64,000 bases of DNA from Megasphaera vaginalis (ex Bordigoni et al. 2020) (GCF_900240295.1 NZ_OEQB01000002.1:186001-250000); one strand, 5' to 3'. Counted from the first letter of the stretch, positions 16,816 to 25,792 are shown. Notes: generated from the sequence alone by a model not told the origin. Numbers and translations are program-made.

Positions 16816-18381
16816 ATGTTGTTACAGGAGTTATATGACAGGCAGTCGCCGGCAGAACGGGCGTTTCTGTTCGGCTGTGAAGGCGTTGATGCGTTGACGG
16901 CGGCCTTCCCGCACAAACGAGTCGTTCACGCCGGTTTGGAAGGAACTGTCGTGGCGCCTGCTGAGGCCCAGCAGATATGGAAAGGACTGTTGGCGCAGCC
17001 GCCGCAGTCGCAGCCTACGCAGTCCGCTTATATTCATATTCCTTTTTGCAAAACAAAGTGCCTGTATTGCGGTTTTTTTCAAAATGGCGAAAATCAGCAG
17101 GCTGAAAACCGATACATAGATTGCCTCTTGGAAGATATCAGAAGGGATGCGGCGCAACCCCGGTTGCGCGACAGTCTGATTCATTCCGTCTTTATCGGCG
17201 GCGGCACGCCGACGAGTTTATCCGTTCCTAACGTCAAACGTCTGCTGCAGGCAATTCGCGCGTATTTGCCGTTGGCTAATGATTATGAGCTGACCTTGGA
17301 GGGACGAATTCATGATCTGGTACCTGAAAAGATGGAAGTTTGGCTGGCAAACGGTGTAAACCGTATCTCTCTCGGCGTACAGTCTTTTCATACGGCAGTG
17401 CGTCGTAATGTCGGCCGTCTTGATGATACGGAAACGGTTTTGAAACGGCTGGCCGCCTTGAAAGCCTATAACCAATGCGTTGTCGTGATCGATCTGATCT
17501 ATGGGCTGCCGGGGCAGTCGATGGCGGTTTGGCAAGAGGATCTGCGCATTTTATCTGCCTATGATATTGACGGCGCCGATTTATATCAGCTCAATGTTTT
17601 TGAAGACAGCGATCTGCAAAGACGAATTGCCGACGGGACCTTGCCGCCGGCGGCGACGACGGCAGAGCAGGCCGAAATGTTTGCCTTTGCCAGGGATTAT
17701 TTGAAAAAACGCAATTACAGACGTGTCAATATTTGTCATTGGAGCAATACGAACCGCGAAAGAAGTCTCTATAACTCACTGACACGACAAGGCGTACCGA
17801 TGTTCCCGTTCGGCAGTGGCGCCGGCGGCAACCTTGACGGCTACAGTACGATGCTGCACCGGGCTTTGGAGCCGTACGAAATGGCGGTGGATCAGGGAGA
17901 AAAGCCGTTTATGGCGCTGCTGAAGCAATCGGCGCAACAGCCTTTGGTTAATGCGTTGCTGAAACAGTTGGAGCAGCGGTATATTGACCTCCGGCAGCTG
18001 GTTTCCTATCAGGAGCGGCTGAAGGAGTTGAAATGGCTCTTCGATTTGTGGCAGGAACGGGGCTTATTGCGCGATAACGGTGTTTGTTACGAACTGACCG
18101 AAGCCGGTGAATTCTGGCAGGTCAACATTGCCCAATCTACGTTAGAGTGTATGGAATATTTAGTAACGGGAAAGAAACAGCTCCAGATGCAAGGAGTGGC
18201 AGCGCAGGATACGGGAAAGCAAGGGCGTATTGACGCCAAGGCCGAGGCGATCGTAAAGGTCATGAAAGAAATGAAGGAAAATGGCGGCAGCCGTATGGCG
18301 GCTATGCAGGAGATGGCGGAAGCCATGCGGTCCATGACGGCAGAGGAAATGCAGGCTGTCATGAAGCGGATGCGGCCGTAA
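16816..18381 (+). CDS. ChuW/HutW-type radical SAM enzyme for anaerobic heme degradation
   Basis: 521 residues. The cluster motif is CKTKCLYC (Cys78, Cys82, Cys85), the CX3CX2C pattern of radical SAM enzymes, followed by FIGGGTPTSL and NRISLGVQSFHT as in the HemN-like group. The WLANGVNRISLGVQ and GRLDDTETVLKRL regions and the C-terminal layout match ChuW/HutW rather than HemN. Known ChuW opens the heme ring without oxygen, releasing iron and a methylated tetrapyrrole (anaerobilin). It is the last gene of the TonB/flavodoxin run and ends in a terminator. The last 60 residues form an extra Met- and charge-rich helical tail (AAMQEMAEAMRSMTAEEMQ) of unknown use. Confidence 0.87.
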   Translation: MLLQELYDRQSPAERAFLFGCEGVDALTAAFPHKRVVHAGLEGTVVAPAEAQQIWKGLLAQPPQSQPTQSAYIHIPFCKTKCLYCGFFQNGENQQAENRYIDCLLEDIRRDAAQPRLRDSLIHSVFIGGGTPTSLSVPNVKRLLQAIRAYLPLANDYELTLEGRIHDLVPEKMEVWLANGVNRISLGVQSFHTAVRRNVGRLDDTETVLKRLAALKAYNQCVVVIDLIYGLPGQSMAVWQEDLRILSAYDIDGADLYQLNVFEDSDLQRRIADGTLPPAATTAEQAEMFAFARDYLKKRNYRRVNICHWSNTNRERSLYNSLTRQGVPMFPFGSGAGGNLDGYSTMLHRALEPYEMAVDQGEKPFMALLKQSAQQPLVNALLKQLEQRYIDLRQLVSYQERLKELKWLFDLWQERGLLRDNGVCYELTEAGEFWQVNIAQSTLECMEYLVTGKKQLQMQGVAAQDTGKQGRIDAKAEAIVKVMKEMKENGGSRMAAMQEMAEAMRSMTAEEMQAVMKRMRP

Positions 18382-18392
18382 CTTGTTTTGGG

Positions 18393-18432
18393 AAAGGCAT
18401 GAAATGAGGGGAGAGTATCGTTTCATGCCTTT
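18393..18432 (+). terminator. Terminator ending the heme operon
   Basis: A 12-base-pair hairpin (AAAGGCATGAAA with TTTCATGCCTTT, 16-base loop) ends in TTTTG. It separates the ChuW-like gene from the methyltransferase pair. Confidence 0.7.
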
Positions 18433-18521
18433 TGTATGTAACGATACTAAAAAGGTGACAAAAACATAACTTGTATTAAAATGATAAAAAATATCAAAAT
18501 AAACAAAAAGGAGGCATGATG

Positions 18522-19334
18522 ATGGATATATCCTTGACAAATGTGGCGGAAACATTATTGATTCCCCTTTGGGCCAGAGCATATGAGACGATAAAATCGG
18601 GGGAACATTTGGTTGAAGATCCGAAAGCAGTGGCTTTGGTGCATTGTCTTCACTATGATTTTGATAAATTTGCGGCGGCGAAAAAATCACAGGTCGGTGT
18701 TGCCATACGCAGTGCTATTCTGGATCGCGAGGTGAAGGCCTTTGTCAAGGAACATGCCAACGCCGTCTGCATCAACTTGGCATGCGGCTTGGATACGCGT
18801 TTTTATCGTATCGACACGGGATTTCTCGATTGGTATAATCTTGATTTGCCTGAAGTGATGGAGCTGCGGCAGCAGTTGCTTCCCGATGATTCGTCACGTC
18901 TGCACAGTATCGGTAAGTCTCTCCTTGATCCGTCGTGGCCTGATGATGTCATTACGGAAGGCCGCCCTGTCCTTATCCTCATGGAAGGCGCTTCCATGTA
19001 CTTTTCGGAAGAGGAGATGAAGGTTTTTTTCGCTCTTCTTGCCAATCGATTTACTGGTGCGCATATGTTTCTTGAAGTTATGACAAAGACTTTAATCCGT
19101 TTGCAGCATCGGCATGATTCGGTCGATACGAAGAAAACTCCTTTCCGTTGGGGGATCAACGGAATCGACGAGCTGGAGACTTTAAACGGCGCAATTTGTG
19201 TCGAACGCCGTTGGACCTTGTATGAAGGATATCGCGATCGTTGTGGATGGATGGGGATCTTTTCCTGCATTCCGTGGTGGAACCATCATATGAATGATCA
19301 AATTATTCATCTTCGTTTGCGGGAGGAGCGGTAA
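18522..19334 (+). CDS. Class I SAM methyltransferase, leucine carboxyl methyltransferase (LCM/TcmP) family
   Basis: 270 residues. The family motifs are DPKAVALV near the start, an R-[AS]-x-x-DREV-type segment (IRSAILDREVKAFV), the SAM-binding NLACGLDTRFYRID, and LILMEGASMYFSEEEM. LCM/TcmP proteins methylate carboxyl or phenolic groups on varied substrates; the substrate here is unknown. Three ATGs occur in a row (18516, 18519, 18522); the last is 7 bases from AAGGAGG and is the best start. It is followed by a second methyltransferase one base after its stop. Confidence 0.8.
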   Translation: MDISLTNVAETLLIPLWARAYETIKSGEHLVEDPKAVALVHCLHYDFDKFAAAKKSQVGVAIRSAILDREVKAFVKEHANAVCINLACGLDTRFYRIDTGFLDWYNLDLPEVMELRQQLLPDDSSRLHSIGKSLLDPSWPDDVITEGRPVLILMEGASMYFSEEEMKVFFALLANRFTGAHMFLEVMTKTLIRLQHRHDSVDTKKTPFRWGINGIDELETLNGAICVERRWTLYEGYRDRCGWMGIFSCIPWWNHHMNDQIIHLRLREER

Positions 19335-19335
19335 G

Positions 19336-19947
19336 ATGAAAGGGTTCTTGAGTAATTTCCGTCATCCCCGGGGATTTTGGGGGCGGCTCCTTTTAAAAGG
19401 GATGAATAGCGGACATGCTGCCGTGACGGCGTGGGCATTGACCCATCTTGACGGTTTGTCTTATTCCCTGATTCTTGATATCGGTTGCGGTGGCGGGGCT
19501 GCCATGGTTCGGCTTCATGCGATGTATCCGGAAAGTAAGGTGTACGGCCTTGATATTTCGGAAGAGAGCATTGCCTTTGCCGCAAAGACGGTAGAGAAGG
19601 AGTTGGGGTCGGTATATACGCTTACCGTCGGGAGCGCAGAGTCACTGCCGTATGAAAATGATCTGTTTCAGCTTGTTACCGCTTTTGAAACGATTTATTT
19701 TTGGCCGGATATCGACGGCGCGTTTCGTGAAGTTCTGCGTGTGCTGCAACCTGGTGGGACCTTTCTGATCGCTTGCGAAGAAAGCAGGCCGGATCATACC
19801 TTCTGGTCTGATCGGATTGATGGGTTGGTAATCTACACGGGAGAGGAATTGACCCGGCACCTGCAGGCAGCCGGGTTTTCGACTGTTCACAGCGTGCGCG
19901 GCAGCGGCGGGCGCCTTTGTGTTGTTGCAGCAAAAGACGCCGAATAG
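19336..19947 (+). CDS. Class I SAM-dependent methyltransferase (UbiE-like)
   Basis: 203 residues with the SAM-binding glycine-rich motif ILDIGCGGGAAMVRL, the acidic VYGLDISEESI, and motif IV/VI features EVLRVLQPGGTFLIACE. It starts one base after the stop of the preceding methyltransferase, with its RBS (GGGAGGAG) inside that gene, so the two are co-translated. An in-frame extension to 19294 lacks an RBS. The substrate cannot be told from sequence. The pair follows the anaerobic heme operon but is separated from it by a terminator, so a tetrapyrrole link is speculative. Confidence 0.82.
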   Translation: MKGFLSNFRHPRGFWGRLLLKGMNSGHAAVTAWALTHLDGLSYSLILDIGCGGGAAMVRLHAMYPESKVYGLDISEESIAFAAKTVEKELGSVYTLTVGSAESLPYENDLFQLVTAFETIYFWPDIDGAFREVLRVLQPGGTFLIACEESRPDHTFWSDRIDGLVIYTGEELTRHLQAAGFSTVHSVRGSGGRLCVVAAKDAE

Positions 19948-20015
19948 AACCAGCAGAGGCAGTTTGCCAAGTACGTTTTTTCTCGCCGGCAGAAGCCGCC
20001 TCTTTGAATTATATG

Positions 20016-20045
20016 TGGTATACTATATCTCTTTTGGTATACCAA
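20016..20045. promoter_or_regulatory. Palindromic operator with a repeated GGTATAC core upstream of fbp
   Basis: A perfect 12-base palindrome TTGGTATACCAA (20034-20045) has a near copy, GTGGTATACTA, about 19 bases upstream. GGTATAC-type palindromes are typical of GntR-like repressors. It lies about 110 bases before the fbp start; an AT-rich -10-like TATAAAAT follows at about 20051. The regulator is not in this window. Confidence 0.55.
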
Positions 20046-20156
20046 TGTCGTATAAAATATAATCAACTAGCCATATATATGATTCTATTGTAAAATAAAA
20101 TAAAAGCCAGATGATTTTCAGTGTGTCTTATTTTAAGAAAAGAGAGCTGTTTTACT

Positions 20157-22061
20157 ATGGAATCATACGAATTGTATACCCCGGAATACGTGCGTTATTT
20201 GGAGCTTCTGGCAAAAGAGTATCCTACGCAGGAAGCAACGTTTACGGAAATTATCAATTTGCAGGCCATTGTCAATCTGCCTAAGGGAACGGAACATTTT
20301 ATGAGCGACCTGCACGGTGAGTTTGAGGCCTTCTATCACATCTTGAACAACTGTTCCGGCGTTATTCGCGAAAAGGTGGAGCTCCTTTTTTCGGAGTCCC
20401 TCAGCCGGCATGAACGGGACGAGTTGCTGACGCTGATTTATTATCCGAAAGAAAAACTGGATTTGTTGGAACGACAGCATAAGGTCAACGCCAAGTGGGC
20501 GCGGACGACGCTGCACCAGCTGTTGCTCGTCGCCAAGCTGCTTTCTTCCAAGTATACGCGCTCCAAGGTGCGTAAAGCGATGCCGAAGGAGTTTCGCTTC
20601 GTTATCGATGAGCTGCTTCACGCGCAGGCTGACGAAGATAAGAATCGCAGCGTATATCATTCCAAGATTATTGACTCCATTTTGGAAACGGTCAGTACGC
20701 GGCAGTTTATTTATGCTCTGGCCGATCTGATCAAGCGGCTTGCCGTAGATCATCTCCATATTATCGGTGATATGTATGACCGCGGGGCCCATGCCGACAA
20801 GATTATCGATAATCTTATGCAGCATCATTGTCTCGATCTGCAGTGGGGCAATCACGATGTTCTCTGGATGGGCGCGGCGGCAGGCAGCCTGGCGTGCATT
20901 GCCAATGTGCTGCGCAATAATATCCGCTATCATAATCTGGAAATACTGGAAAGCGGATACGGCATCAGCCTGCGCGAGTTCGCCTTGTTCTCCCTGCGCA
21001 CGTACACGGCGAGAGACGGCATTGAACCGATGGTCAAGGCGATTAATGTCATTCTTTCCAAGTTGGAAGGGCAGGTCATACGGCGTCACCCGGAATACGA
21101 TATGGCCAGTCGATTGCTGTTTCACAAAATCAATGCGGCGGCAGGGACGATCACGCTGGACGGTACGGTTTATGAATTGTTGACGACAGATTTTCCGACC
21201 GTTGATTGGAGCGATCCGTATACGCTGTCGCCGGAAGAGCAGCGGATCATGGCCGAGCTGCGGACGGAATTTTTGGAAAGCGAGCGGCTCCAGCGCCATA
21301 TGCGTTTCTTTTACAGCCACGGTTCCGTCTACCGCTGCTGCAATGGCAATCTGCTTTTCCACGGCGGACTGCCGGTCAATCAGGACGGTTCCTTTACGGA
21401 GATCGTCCTGGAAGGCAAGGCGTACAGCGGAAAGGCGTTCATGGATAAAACCGATCTTTTGGCGCGGCGCGCCTTTGAACGGCGCGATGAATACAGCCTG
21501 GATTATATGTGGTATCTCTGGTGCGGCATGAACTCGCCTATGTCGGGACGCGTCGTCAAAACCTTTGAACGCAGTTATATCCGAGACGAGTCGACATGGA
21601 AAGAGCCGCAAAATGCGTATTATCGGCTGAATCGGGATAAAGACTTCTGTGTCAAACTGCTGCATGAGTTCGGTATCGATTCGCCGCAAGGCCATATTAT
21701 CAACGGCCATACGCCGGTTAAGGTGAAAAAAGGCGATACGCCGGTGCGGGCTGAGGGCAAGGCGATCTGTATCGACGGCGGCTTCTGTAAAGCGTATCAG
21801 GGCTCGACGGGAATTGCCGGGTATACGTTGATCTTCAATTCCCACGGCATTCGCATCAAGGCGCATTATCCCTTTAAAGATGTACACGACGTGTTGGTCA
21901 ATAATACAGATATTGATTCCGAATCGATGCAGGTGGAACTGGAACCGAAACGGGTGATGATCGGCGATACGGATAACGGAAAGAAAATTTTGCAGATGAT
22001 CAGCGACTTGAAGGCGTTGCTGGAGGCCTTCCGCAACAATATCATCCTGGAACGGCGCTGA
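20157..22061 (+). CDS. fbp: Fructose-1,6-bisphosphatase, class III
   Basis: 634 residues, the usual size for the Firmicute class III enzyme, which differs from E. coli Fbp and has a metallophosphoesterase core. Visible metal-site motifs include FMSDLHGEFEAFYH, IIGDMYDRGAHADKII, LQWGNHDVLWMGAA and INGHTPVKVKKG. It removes the 1-phosphate of fructose 1,6-bisphosphate in gluconeogenesis. The ATG at 20157 is chosen over a GTG at 20121 because it matches the family start, although its RBS (AGAGAG) is weak. It is a single gene with a palindromic operator upstream and a terminator after it. Confidence 0.95.
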   Translation: MESYELYTPEYVRYLELLAKEYPTQEATFTEIINLQAIVNLPKGTEHFMSDLHGEFEAFYHILNNCSGVIREKVELLFSESLSRHERDELLTLIYYPKEKLDLLERQHKVNAKWARTTLHQLLLVAKLLSSKYTRSKVRKAMPKEFRFVIDELLHAQADEDKNRSVYHSKIIDSILETVSTRQFIYALADLIKRLAVDHLHIIGDMYDRGAHADKIIDNLMQHHCLDLQWGNHDVLWMGAAAGSLACIANVLRNNIRYHNLEILESGYGISLREFALFSLRTYTARDGIEPMVKAINVILSKLEGQVIRRHPEYDMASRLLFHKINAAAGTITLDGTVYELLTTDFPTVDWSDPYTLSPEEQRIMAELRTEFLESERLQRHMRFFYSHGSVYRCCNGNLLFHGGLPVNQDGSFTEIVLEGKAYSGKAFMDKTDLLARRAFERRDEYSLDYMWYLWCGMNSPMSGRVVKTFERSYIRDESTWKEPQNAYYRLNRDKDFCVKLLHEFGIDSPQGHIINGHTPVKVKKGDTPVRAEGKAICIDGGFCKAYQGSTGIAGYTLIFNSHGIRIKAHYPFKDVHDVLVNNTDIDSESMQVELEPKRVMIGDTDNGKKILQMISDLKALLEAFRNNIILERR

Positions 22062-22075
22062 TCGGGAAAGGCCGC

Positions 22076-22134
22076 AAAGGAACTGCACGGCATGAGTCCT
22101 GCCGACTCCGGCCGAAGCGGTTCCTTTTTTTGTT
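22076..22134 (+). terminator. Probable terminator after fbp
   Basis: AAAGGAAC near 22076 pairs with GTTCCTTT near 22121, with a partly self-pairing GC-rich loop, followed by seven Ts. The long interrupted stem makes it less certain than others here. Confidence 0.55.
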
Positions 22135-22266
22135 TTGTCCGGGCCGCTGCCCGGCAATTGCGGGCCAAGCGGCTTCGGCGTGCATGGCTGCGTCGCCGGC
22201 ATGATGAAAACCTGTTGCGGAAAGGTGTATAATGTTAAGACAGTATAGGATAAGGATGTGAGTCCG

Positions 22267-22902
22267 ATGGATGAAGAGAGGACTGTTTACGGCGCTTTCA
22301 AACCGGTGTTGCAGCAAGTGCTGGACGATTTGACGGCGGCGATTGAGACGTATAATGCGCAGGAAAAAGAAAAAAGCGGGGAAGCTGCTTATGAGCATCT
22401 GATTTACCGCATCAAAGGAGAGGCGAGCATGGCTGAAAAATGCCGGCGCAAAGGGCTGCCGCCGACGGCCGTGTCGGCGCTGCATGAGATCCGCGATGCC
22501 ATCGGCATCCGCATCGTCTGTCGCTTTATGGAAGATATTTACATGAATATCGGTTATCTGCGCGCTCTTGAAGGGTGTACGATTGTAGCGGAGAAAGATT
22601 ATATCAAGAACGTCAAGCCGAACGGCTACCGCAGTTATCATCTGATTTTGCAATTGGAGCGTCCCTATCCGGATGCGCTCGGCCGTAATCCGGGATTGTT
22701 CTATGCCGAAGTCCAGTTGCGTACGATCGCCATGGATTCTTGGGCCAGTCTGGAACACGAAATGAAGTATAAGCGAGAAATAAAAAACGCCGCTCTCATC
22801 TGCCGTGAACTGAAACGCTGCGCCGACGAATTGGCTGCCTGCGACGTGTCCATGCAAACGATCCGCAGATTGATTCGCGATGAAGGGAAGGCGGAAGGGT
22901 GA
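22267..22902 (+). CDS. Small alarmone synthetase, (p)ppGpp synthetase (YjbM/RelQ type)
   Basis: 211 residues consisting only of the RelA/SpoT synthetase domain. Motifs are IRDAIGIRIVCRF, KPNGYRSYHLIL, YAEVQLRTIAMDSWASLEHEMKYK. No hydrolase, TGS or ACT domain is present. Such proteins transfer pyrophosphate from ATP to GDP or GTP to make the alarmone. The ATG at 22267 sits 11 bases after AAGG; a GTG at 22258 is too close to that RBS. Its stop codon lies within the ribosome site and start region of the following response regulator gene. Confidence 0.92.
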   Translation: MDEERTVYGAFKPVLQQVLDDLTAAIETYNAQEKEKSGEAAYEHLIYRIKGEASMAEKCRRKGLPPTAVSALHEIRDAIGIRIVCRFMEDIYMNIGYLRALEGCTIVAEKDYIKNVKPNGYRSYHLILQLERPYPDALGRNPGLFYAEVQLRTIAMDSWASLEHEMKYKREIKNAALICRELKRCADELAACDVSMQTIRRLIRDEGKAEG

Positions 22903-22907
22903 TGACG

Positions 22908-23576
22908 ATGAAGATTTTGCTTGCTGAAGATGAAAGGGACATGGCGGCGGCTGTTGCCGCCGTGCTGACACATTCGGGATATGCCGTCGATACGGTTTAC
23001 GACGGAGCCGCAGCTGTCGCAAAGGCGGCGGAGAACGTGTACGATTGTCTGGTCTTCGATGTCATGATGCCCCATCTCGACGGTATCGGCGCTTTGCGTC
23101 AAATCCGCGGCAGCGGCAACGTGACGCCCGTTTTGTTGCTGACGGCGAAGGCTGAAGTCGGCGATCGTATTGACGGCCTTGATGCCGGCGCTGACGATTA
23201 CCTGACGAAGCCCTTTGCTATGGGAGAACTGCTGGCCCGGCTGCGTTCGCTGACACGGCGTTCCGGCTCCTTTACACCGCGGCTGCTGACCTTGGGCAAC
23301 GTTACACTGAATGTAGAAGAGCAGGAATTGCAGGGCGACAATTCCATCCGGCTGGCCAATAAAGAAACGAAGCTGATGCAGCTTCTGTTGTTGAATGGCG
23401 GCAAGGATTTTTCGACGGAACAGCTTTTTGCGCGGATTTGGGATGATGAAACGGACGTGACGGCAGATATCGTCTGGGTCTATATTTCCTATTTGCGGCA
23501 GAAATTGGAAGCCATTGCGGCGACGGTGGAAATCGTCGGGGAAAAGAACGGGTCCTTCGTCCTGCGTGAGATGTAG
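22908..23576 (+). CDS. OmpR-family response regulator
   Basis: 222 residues. A receiver domain (MKILLAEDERD start, phosphorylated Asp in LVFDVMMPHLDG near residue 51, Lys in DDYLTKPFAMGEL) is followed by a winged-helix DNA-binding domain (about 125-222). The best start is the ATG at 22908, 8 bases after GGAAGGG; an ATG at 22902 overlaps the upstream stop. The histidine kinase gene follows after 17 bases. The signal is unknown. Being coupled to an alarmone synthetase gene suggests a stress role (inference). Confidence 0.93.
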   Translation: MKILLAEDERDMAAAVAAVLTHSGYAVDTVYDGAAAVAKAAENVYDCLVFDVMMPHLDGIGALRQIRGSGNVTPVLLLTAKAEVGDRIDGLDAGADDYLTKPFAMGELLARLRSLTRRSGSFTPRLLTLGNVTLNVEEQELQGDNSIRLANKETKLMQLLLLNGGKDFSTEQLFARIWDDETDVTADIVWVYISYLRQKLEAIAATVEIVGEKNGSFVLREM

Positions 23577-23593
23577 GCGGAAAGGAGTGCCTC

Positions 23594-24850
23594 ATGAATG
23601 TCATTCAGCGTTTGCGCCGAAAGTTCATTTTTGTCGCGACCATCGCCGTTGTCATCATCATTTTCGTCGCTTTGGGACTGATTGATGCGGCCGTTTATTT
23701 GCAGGAAAAAGGACAAGTCGAGACGATTATGCAGCGTATCTCCGACAATGACGGCGTACTGCATCATGCGCCGGCGCCCGATGACAACGCCTGGTTTAAT
23801 CTGAACTGGTCCGACGATACGCCGGAATTTGCCTATCAAATCCGCTATTTCAGCATTCTCGCCGATAAAGACGGCATCGTCAAGCGGGTCAATGTCGATC
23901 ACATCGCATCATTTACGGAAGCGGAAGCGGTCCAGTATGCGCAGACGACACTGGATGCGGGACAGGAGAAGGGGTTTTTTAAAAAAAATTTGGCCACGTA
24001 CGCCTACTGGATTACGGTCCGGGCAAACGGCGATCACCTGATCGTGATTATGGACTGTACGCGAGATATGGCGGCTGTCGACACCTTCATCCGCTCGTCC
24101 GTGCTGTTGGGAATCATCTGCATTCTGCTTTACGTGCTGATCGTCGCCGCCATGTCGAAGGTAGCCGTTCGTCCGTTTGTGGAGAACATGGAAAAGCAGA
24201 AGCGCTTTATTACCAACGCCGGTCATGAACTGAAGACGCCGGTAGCCATTATTTCGGCCAACACGGAAACGATGGAACTTATTAACGGCAAAAGCGAGTG
24301 GACGACGAGTATCCTGAAACAGGTAAGACGTCTGTCCAATCTGATTAATGACCTGATTCTTCTGGCGAAGATGGATGAAGAGGCGCAGGCGGAGATCACC
24401 TTTGAAGCGGTCGATGTTACGGCTGCCGTGAACGCCGTCGCCGATTCGTTCCGGCAAGTTCTCGTTGACAGCGGCAAGAATCTGGTAACGACGGTGGAGG
24501 CAGATGTATCGATTCCGTCACAGGAAAAGTTTCTCTATGAAATGATCAACATTCTCGTTGATAACGCCGTAAAGTATTGTGATGACGGCGGTACGGTTGC
24601 CGTGACGCTGCGGCGTCGCAAAAAAGGGAAAGGCGCCGTTTTTGCTGTGGCCAATACGTATGTCGGCGGGGAAACGGCTGATTATACGCGCTTTTTTGAA
24701 CGGTTCTATCGCGGCGATACGTCGCATAACAGCAAGAAATCGGGGTACGGCATCGGCTTGTCCATGGCTGAGGAATTCGCCAAAATCCTGCGCGGCAAAC
24801 TGCAGGTGTCGTATCGTGACCGTATGATCACCTTTACCGTTACCTTCTGA
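23594..24850 (+). CDS. Sensor histidine kinase, partner of the upstream response regulator
   Basis: 418 residues. A first membrane helix (residues 12-34), an extracytoplasmic sensing region of about 140 residues and a second helix (about 172-195) precede the HisKA domain. The phosphorylated His is in FITNAGHELKTPVAI (about residue 210). The ATPase domain has the N box NILVDNAVKYCDDGG and G box YGIGLSMAEEFAK. No HAMP domain is evident. The sensor region matches no family I recognise. RBS AAAGGAG. Confidence 0.93.
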   Translation: MNVIQRLRRKFIFVATIAVVIIIFVALGLIDAAVYLQEKGQVETIMQRISDNDGVLHHAPAPDDNAWFNLNWSDDTPEFAYQIRYFSILADKDGIVKRVNVDHIASFTEAEAVQYAQTTLDAGQEKGFFKKNLATYAYWITVRANGDHLIVIMDCTRDMAAVDTFIRSSVLLGIICILLYVLIVAAMSKVAVRPFVENMEKQKRFITNAGHELKTPVAIISANTETMELINGKSEWTTSILKQVRRLSNLINDLILLAKMDEEAQAEITFEAVDVTAAVNAVADSFRQVLVDSGKNLVTTVEADVSIPSQEKFLYEMINILVDNAVKYCDDGGTVAVTLRRRKKGKGAVFAVANTYVGGETADYTRFFERFYRGDTSHNSKKSGYGIGLSMAEEFAKILRGKLQVSYRDRMITFTVTF

Positions 24851-24916
24851 GCGGCTCTTGCCAAAAAAAGATATATATGGTACTGTTTCCGTATAACTTA
24901 AGAAGGGGTGATAGAG

Positions 24917-25480
24917 ATGAACGTAATCTTATTGAACGGCAGCCGCCGTGAAAAGGGCTGTACGTACACGGCGCTGCAAGAAGTTGCCGCTCCGTTGACG
25001 GAGCAGGGGATCGTCACGGAGATTATTCATGCCGTGCCTACGGACGCCATTGTCCGGGAGACGGCGGAAAAACTGCAGGCAGCCGACGGGCTGGTCATCG
25101 GCTCTCCTGTTTACTGGGCGTCACCGTCCGGAGAAATCGTTACCTTTATGGATAAGCTGGCCGCTGTCGGGGGCAAGTATATGGCCCATAAGCCGGCGGC
25201 TGCCGTTGCTTCGGCGCGACGCGCCGGCACGACGGCGACGCTCGATGTGTTGTATAAGTACCTGGCTTACCATGAAACGCTGATCGTTTCGTCGAACTAC
25301 TGGAATATGGTACACGGCAATACGCCGGAAGAAGTAAAGCAAGACGTCGAAGGGCTGCAGATCATGCGTATTTTGGGACGGAATATGGCTTGGGTTCTGC
25401 AATGCCTGGACGCCGGCAGGAGAGCGGGCGTTGCAATTCCGACCGCCGAAGCCAAGTTGTACACTAATTTTATTCGCTAA
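24917..25480 (+). CDS. NADPH-dependent FMN reductase / flavodoxin-fold oxidoreductase
   Basis: 187 residues. The FMN phosphate loop is LLNGSRREKGCTYTAL, and IGSPVYWASPSGEIVTFMDK is the typical second flavin-contact segment. Proteins of this type reduce flavins, quinones or azo/nitro compounds. It has the RBS AAGGGGTG and is followed by a terminator, so it is a single-gene unit or the last gene after the two-component pair (66-base gap). Confidence 0.85.
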   Translation: MNVILLNGSRREKGCTYTALQEVAAPLTEQGIVTEIIHAVPTDAIVRETAEKLQAADGLVIGSPVYWASPSGEIVTFMDKLAAVGGKYMAHKPAAAVASARRAGTTATLDVLYKYLAYHETLIVSSNYWNMVHGNTPEEVKQDVEGLQIMRILGRNMAWVLQCLDAGRRAGVAIPTAEAKLYTNFIR

Positions 25481-25530
25481 AGACCGGTGACGTGACCGAC
25501 GGCGAACCTTTTCGTTTGGTTACTGCAGGC

Positions 25531-25566
25531 AAAAACGCTTCCTCCGTAGGGGGAAGCGTTTTTTTG
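25531..25566 (+). terminator. Rho-independent terminator after the FMN reductase gene
   Basis: Hairpin AAAAACGCTTCC with GGAAGCGTTTTT and a 9-base loop, ending in a T-run. Confidence 0.9.
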
Positions 25567-25792
25567 TGAACAGTGACGCAATCGGTACTGCGGGAAAGGC
25601 GTTTCGAGAGTTAAATAATTTTTAAATAAAGAGATCGGCTGAAGGTGTTTTAGTTGCGGAACCATCATCCGGTCAGTATAATTCAATTATGAGGCTGTCA
25701 TGACGTTGTTGTTTTATGCCGGCCCGGGTAAATTGTTACACATGAAGCGAGTCGTTGATCGTCAGTTTATGCGAGGGGCGCAATAAGAGAAG

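Noticed and set aside
20163-22202. A 679-codon minus-strand open frame across fbp
   Set aside because: Exact shadow of the fructose bisphosphatase gene; the translated sequence looks like random composition with no family motif.
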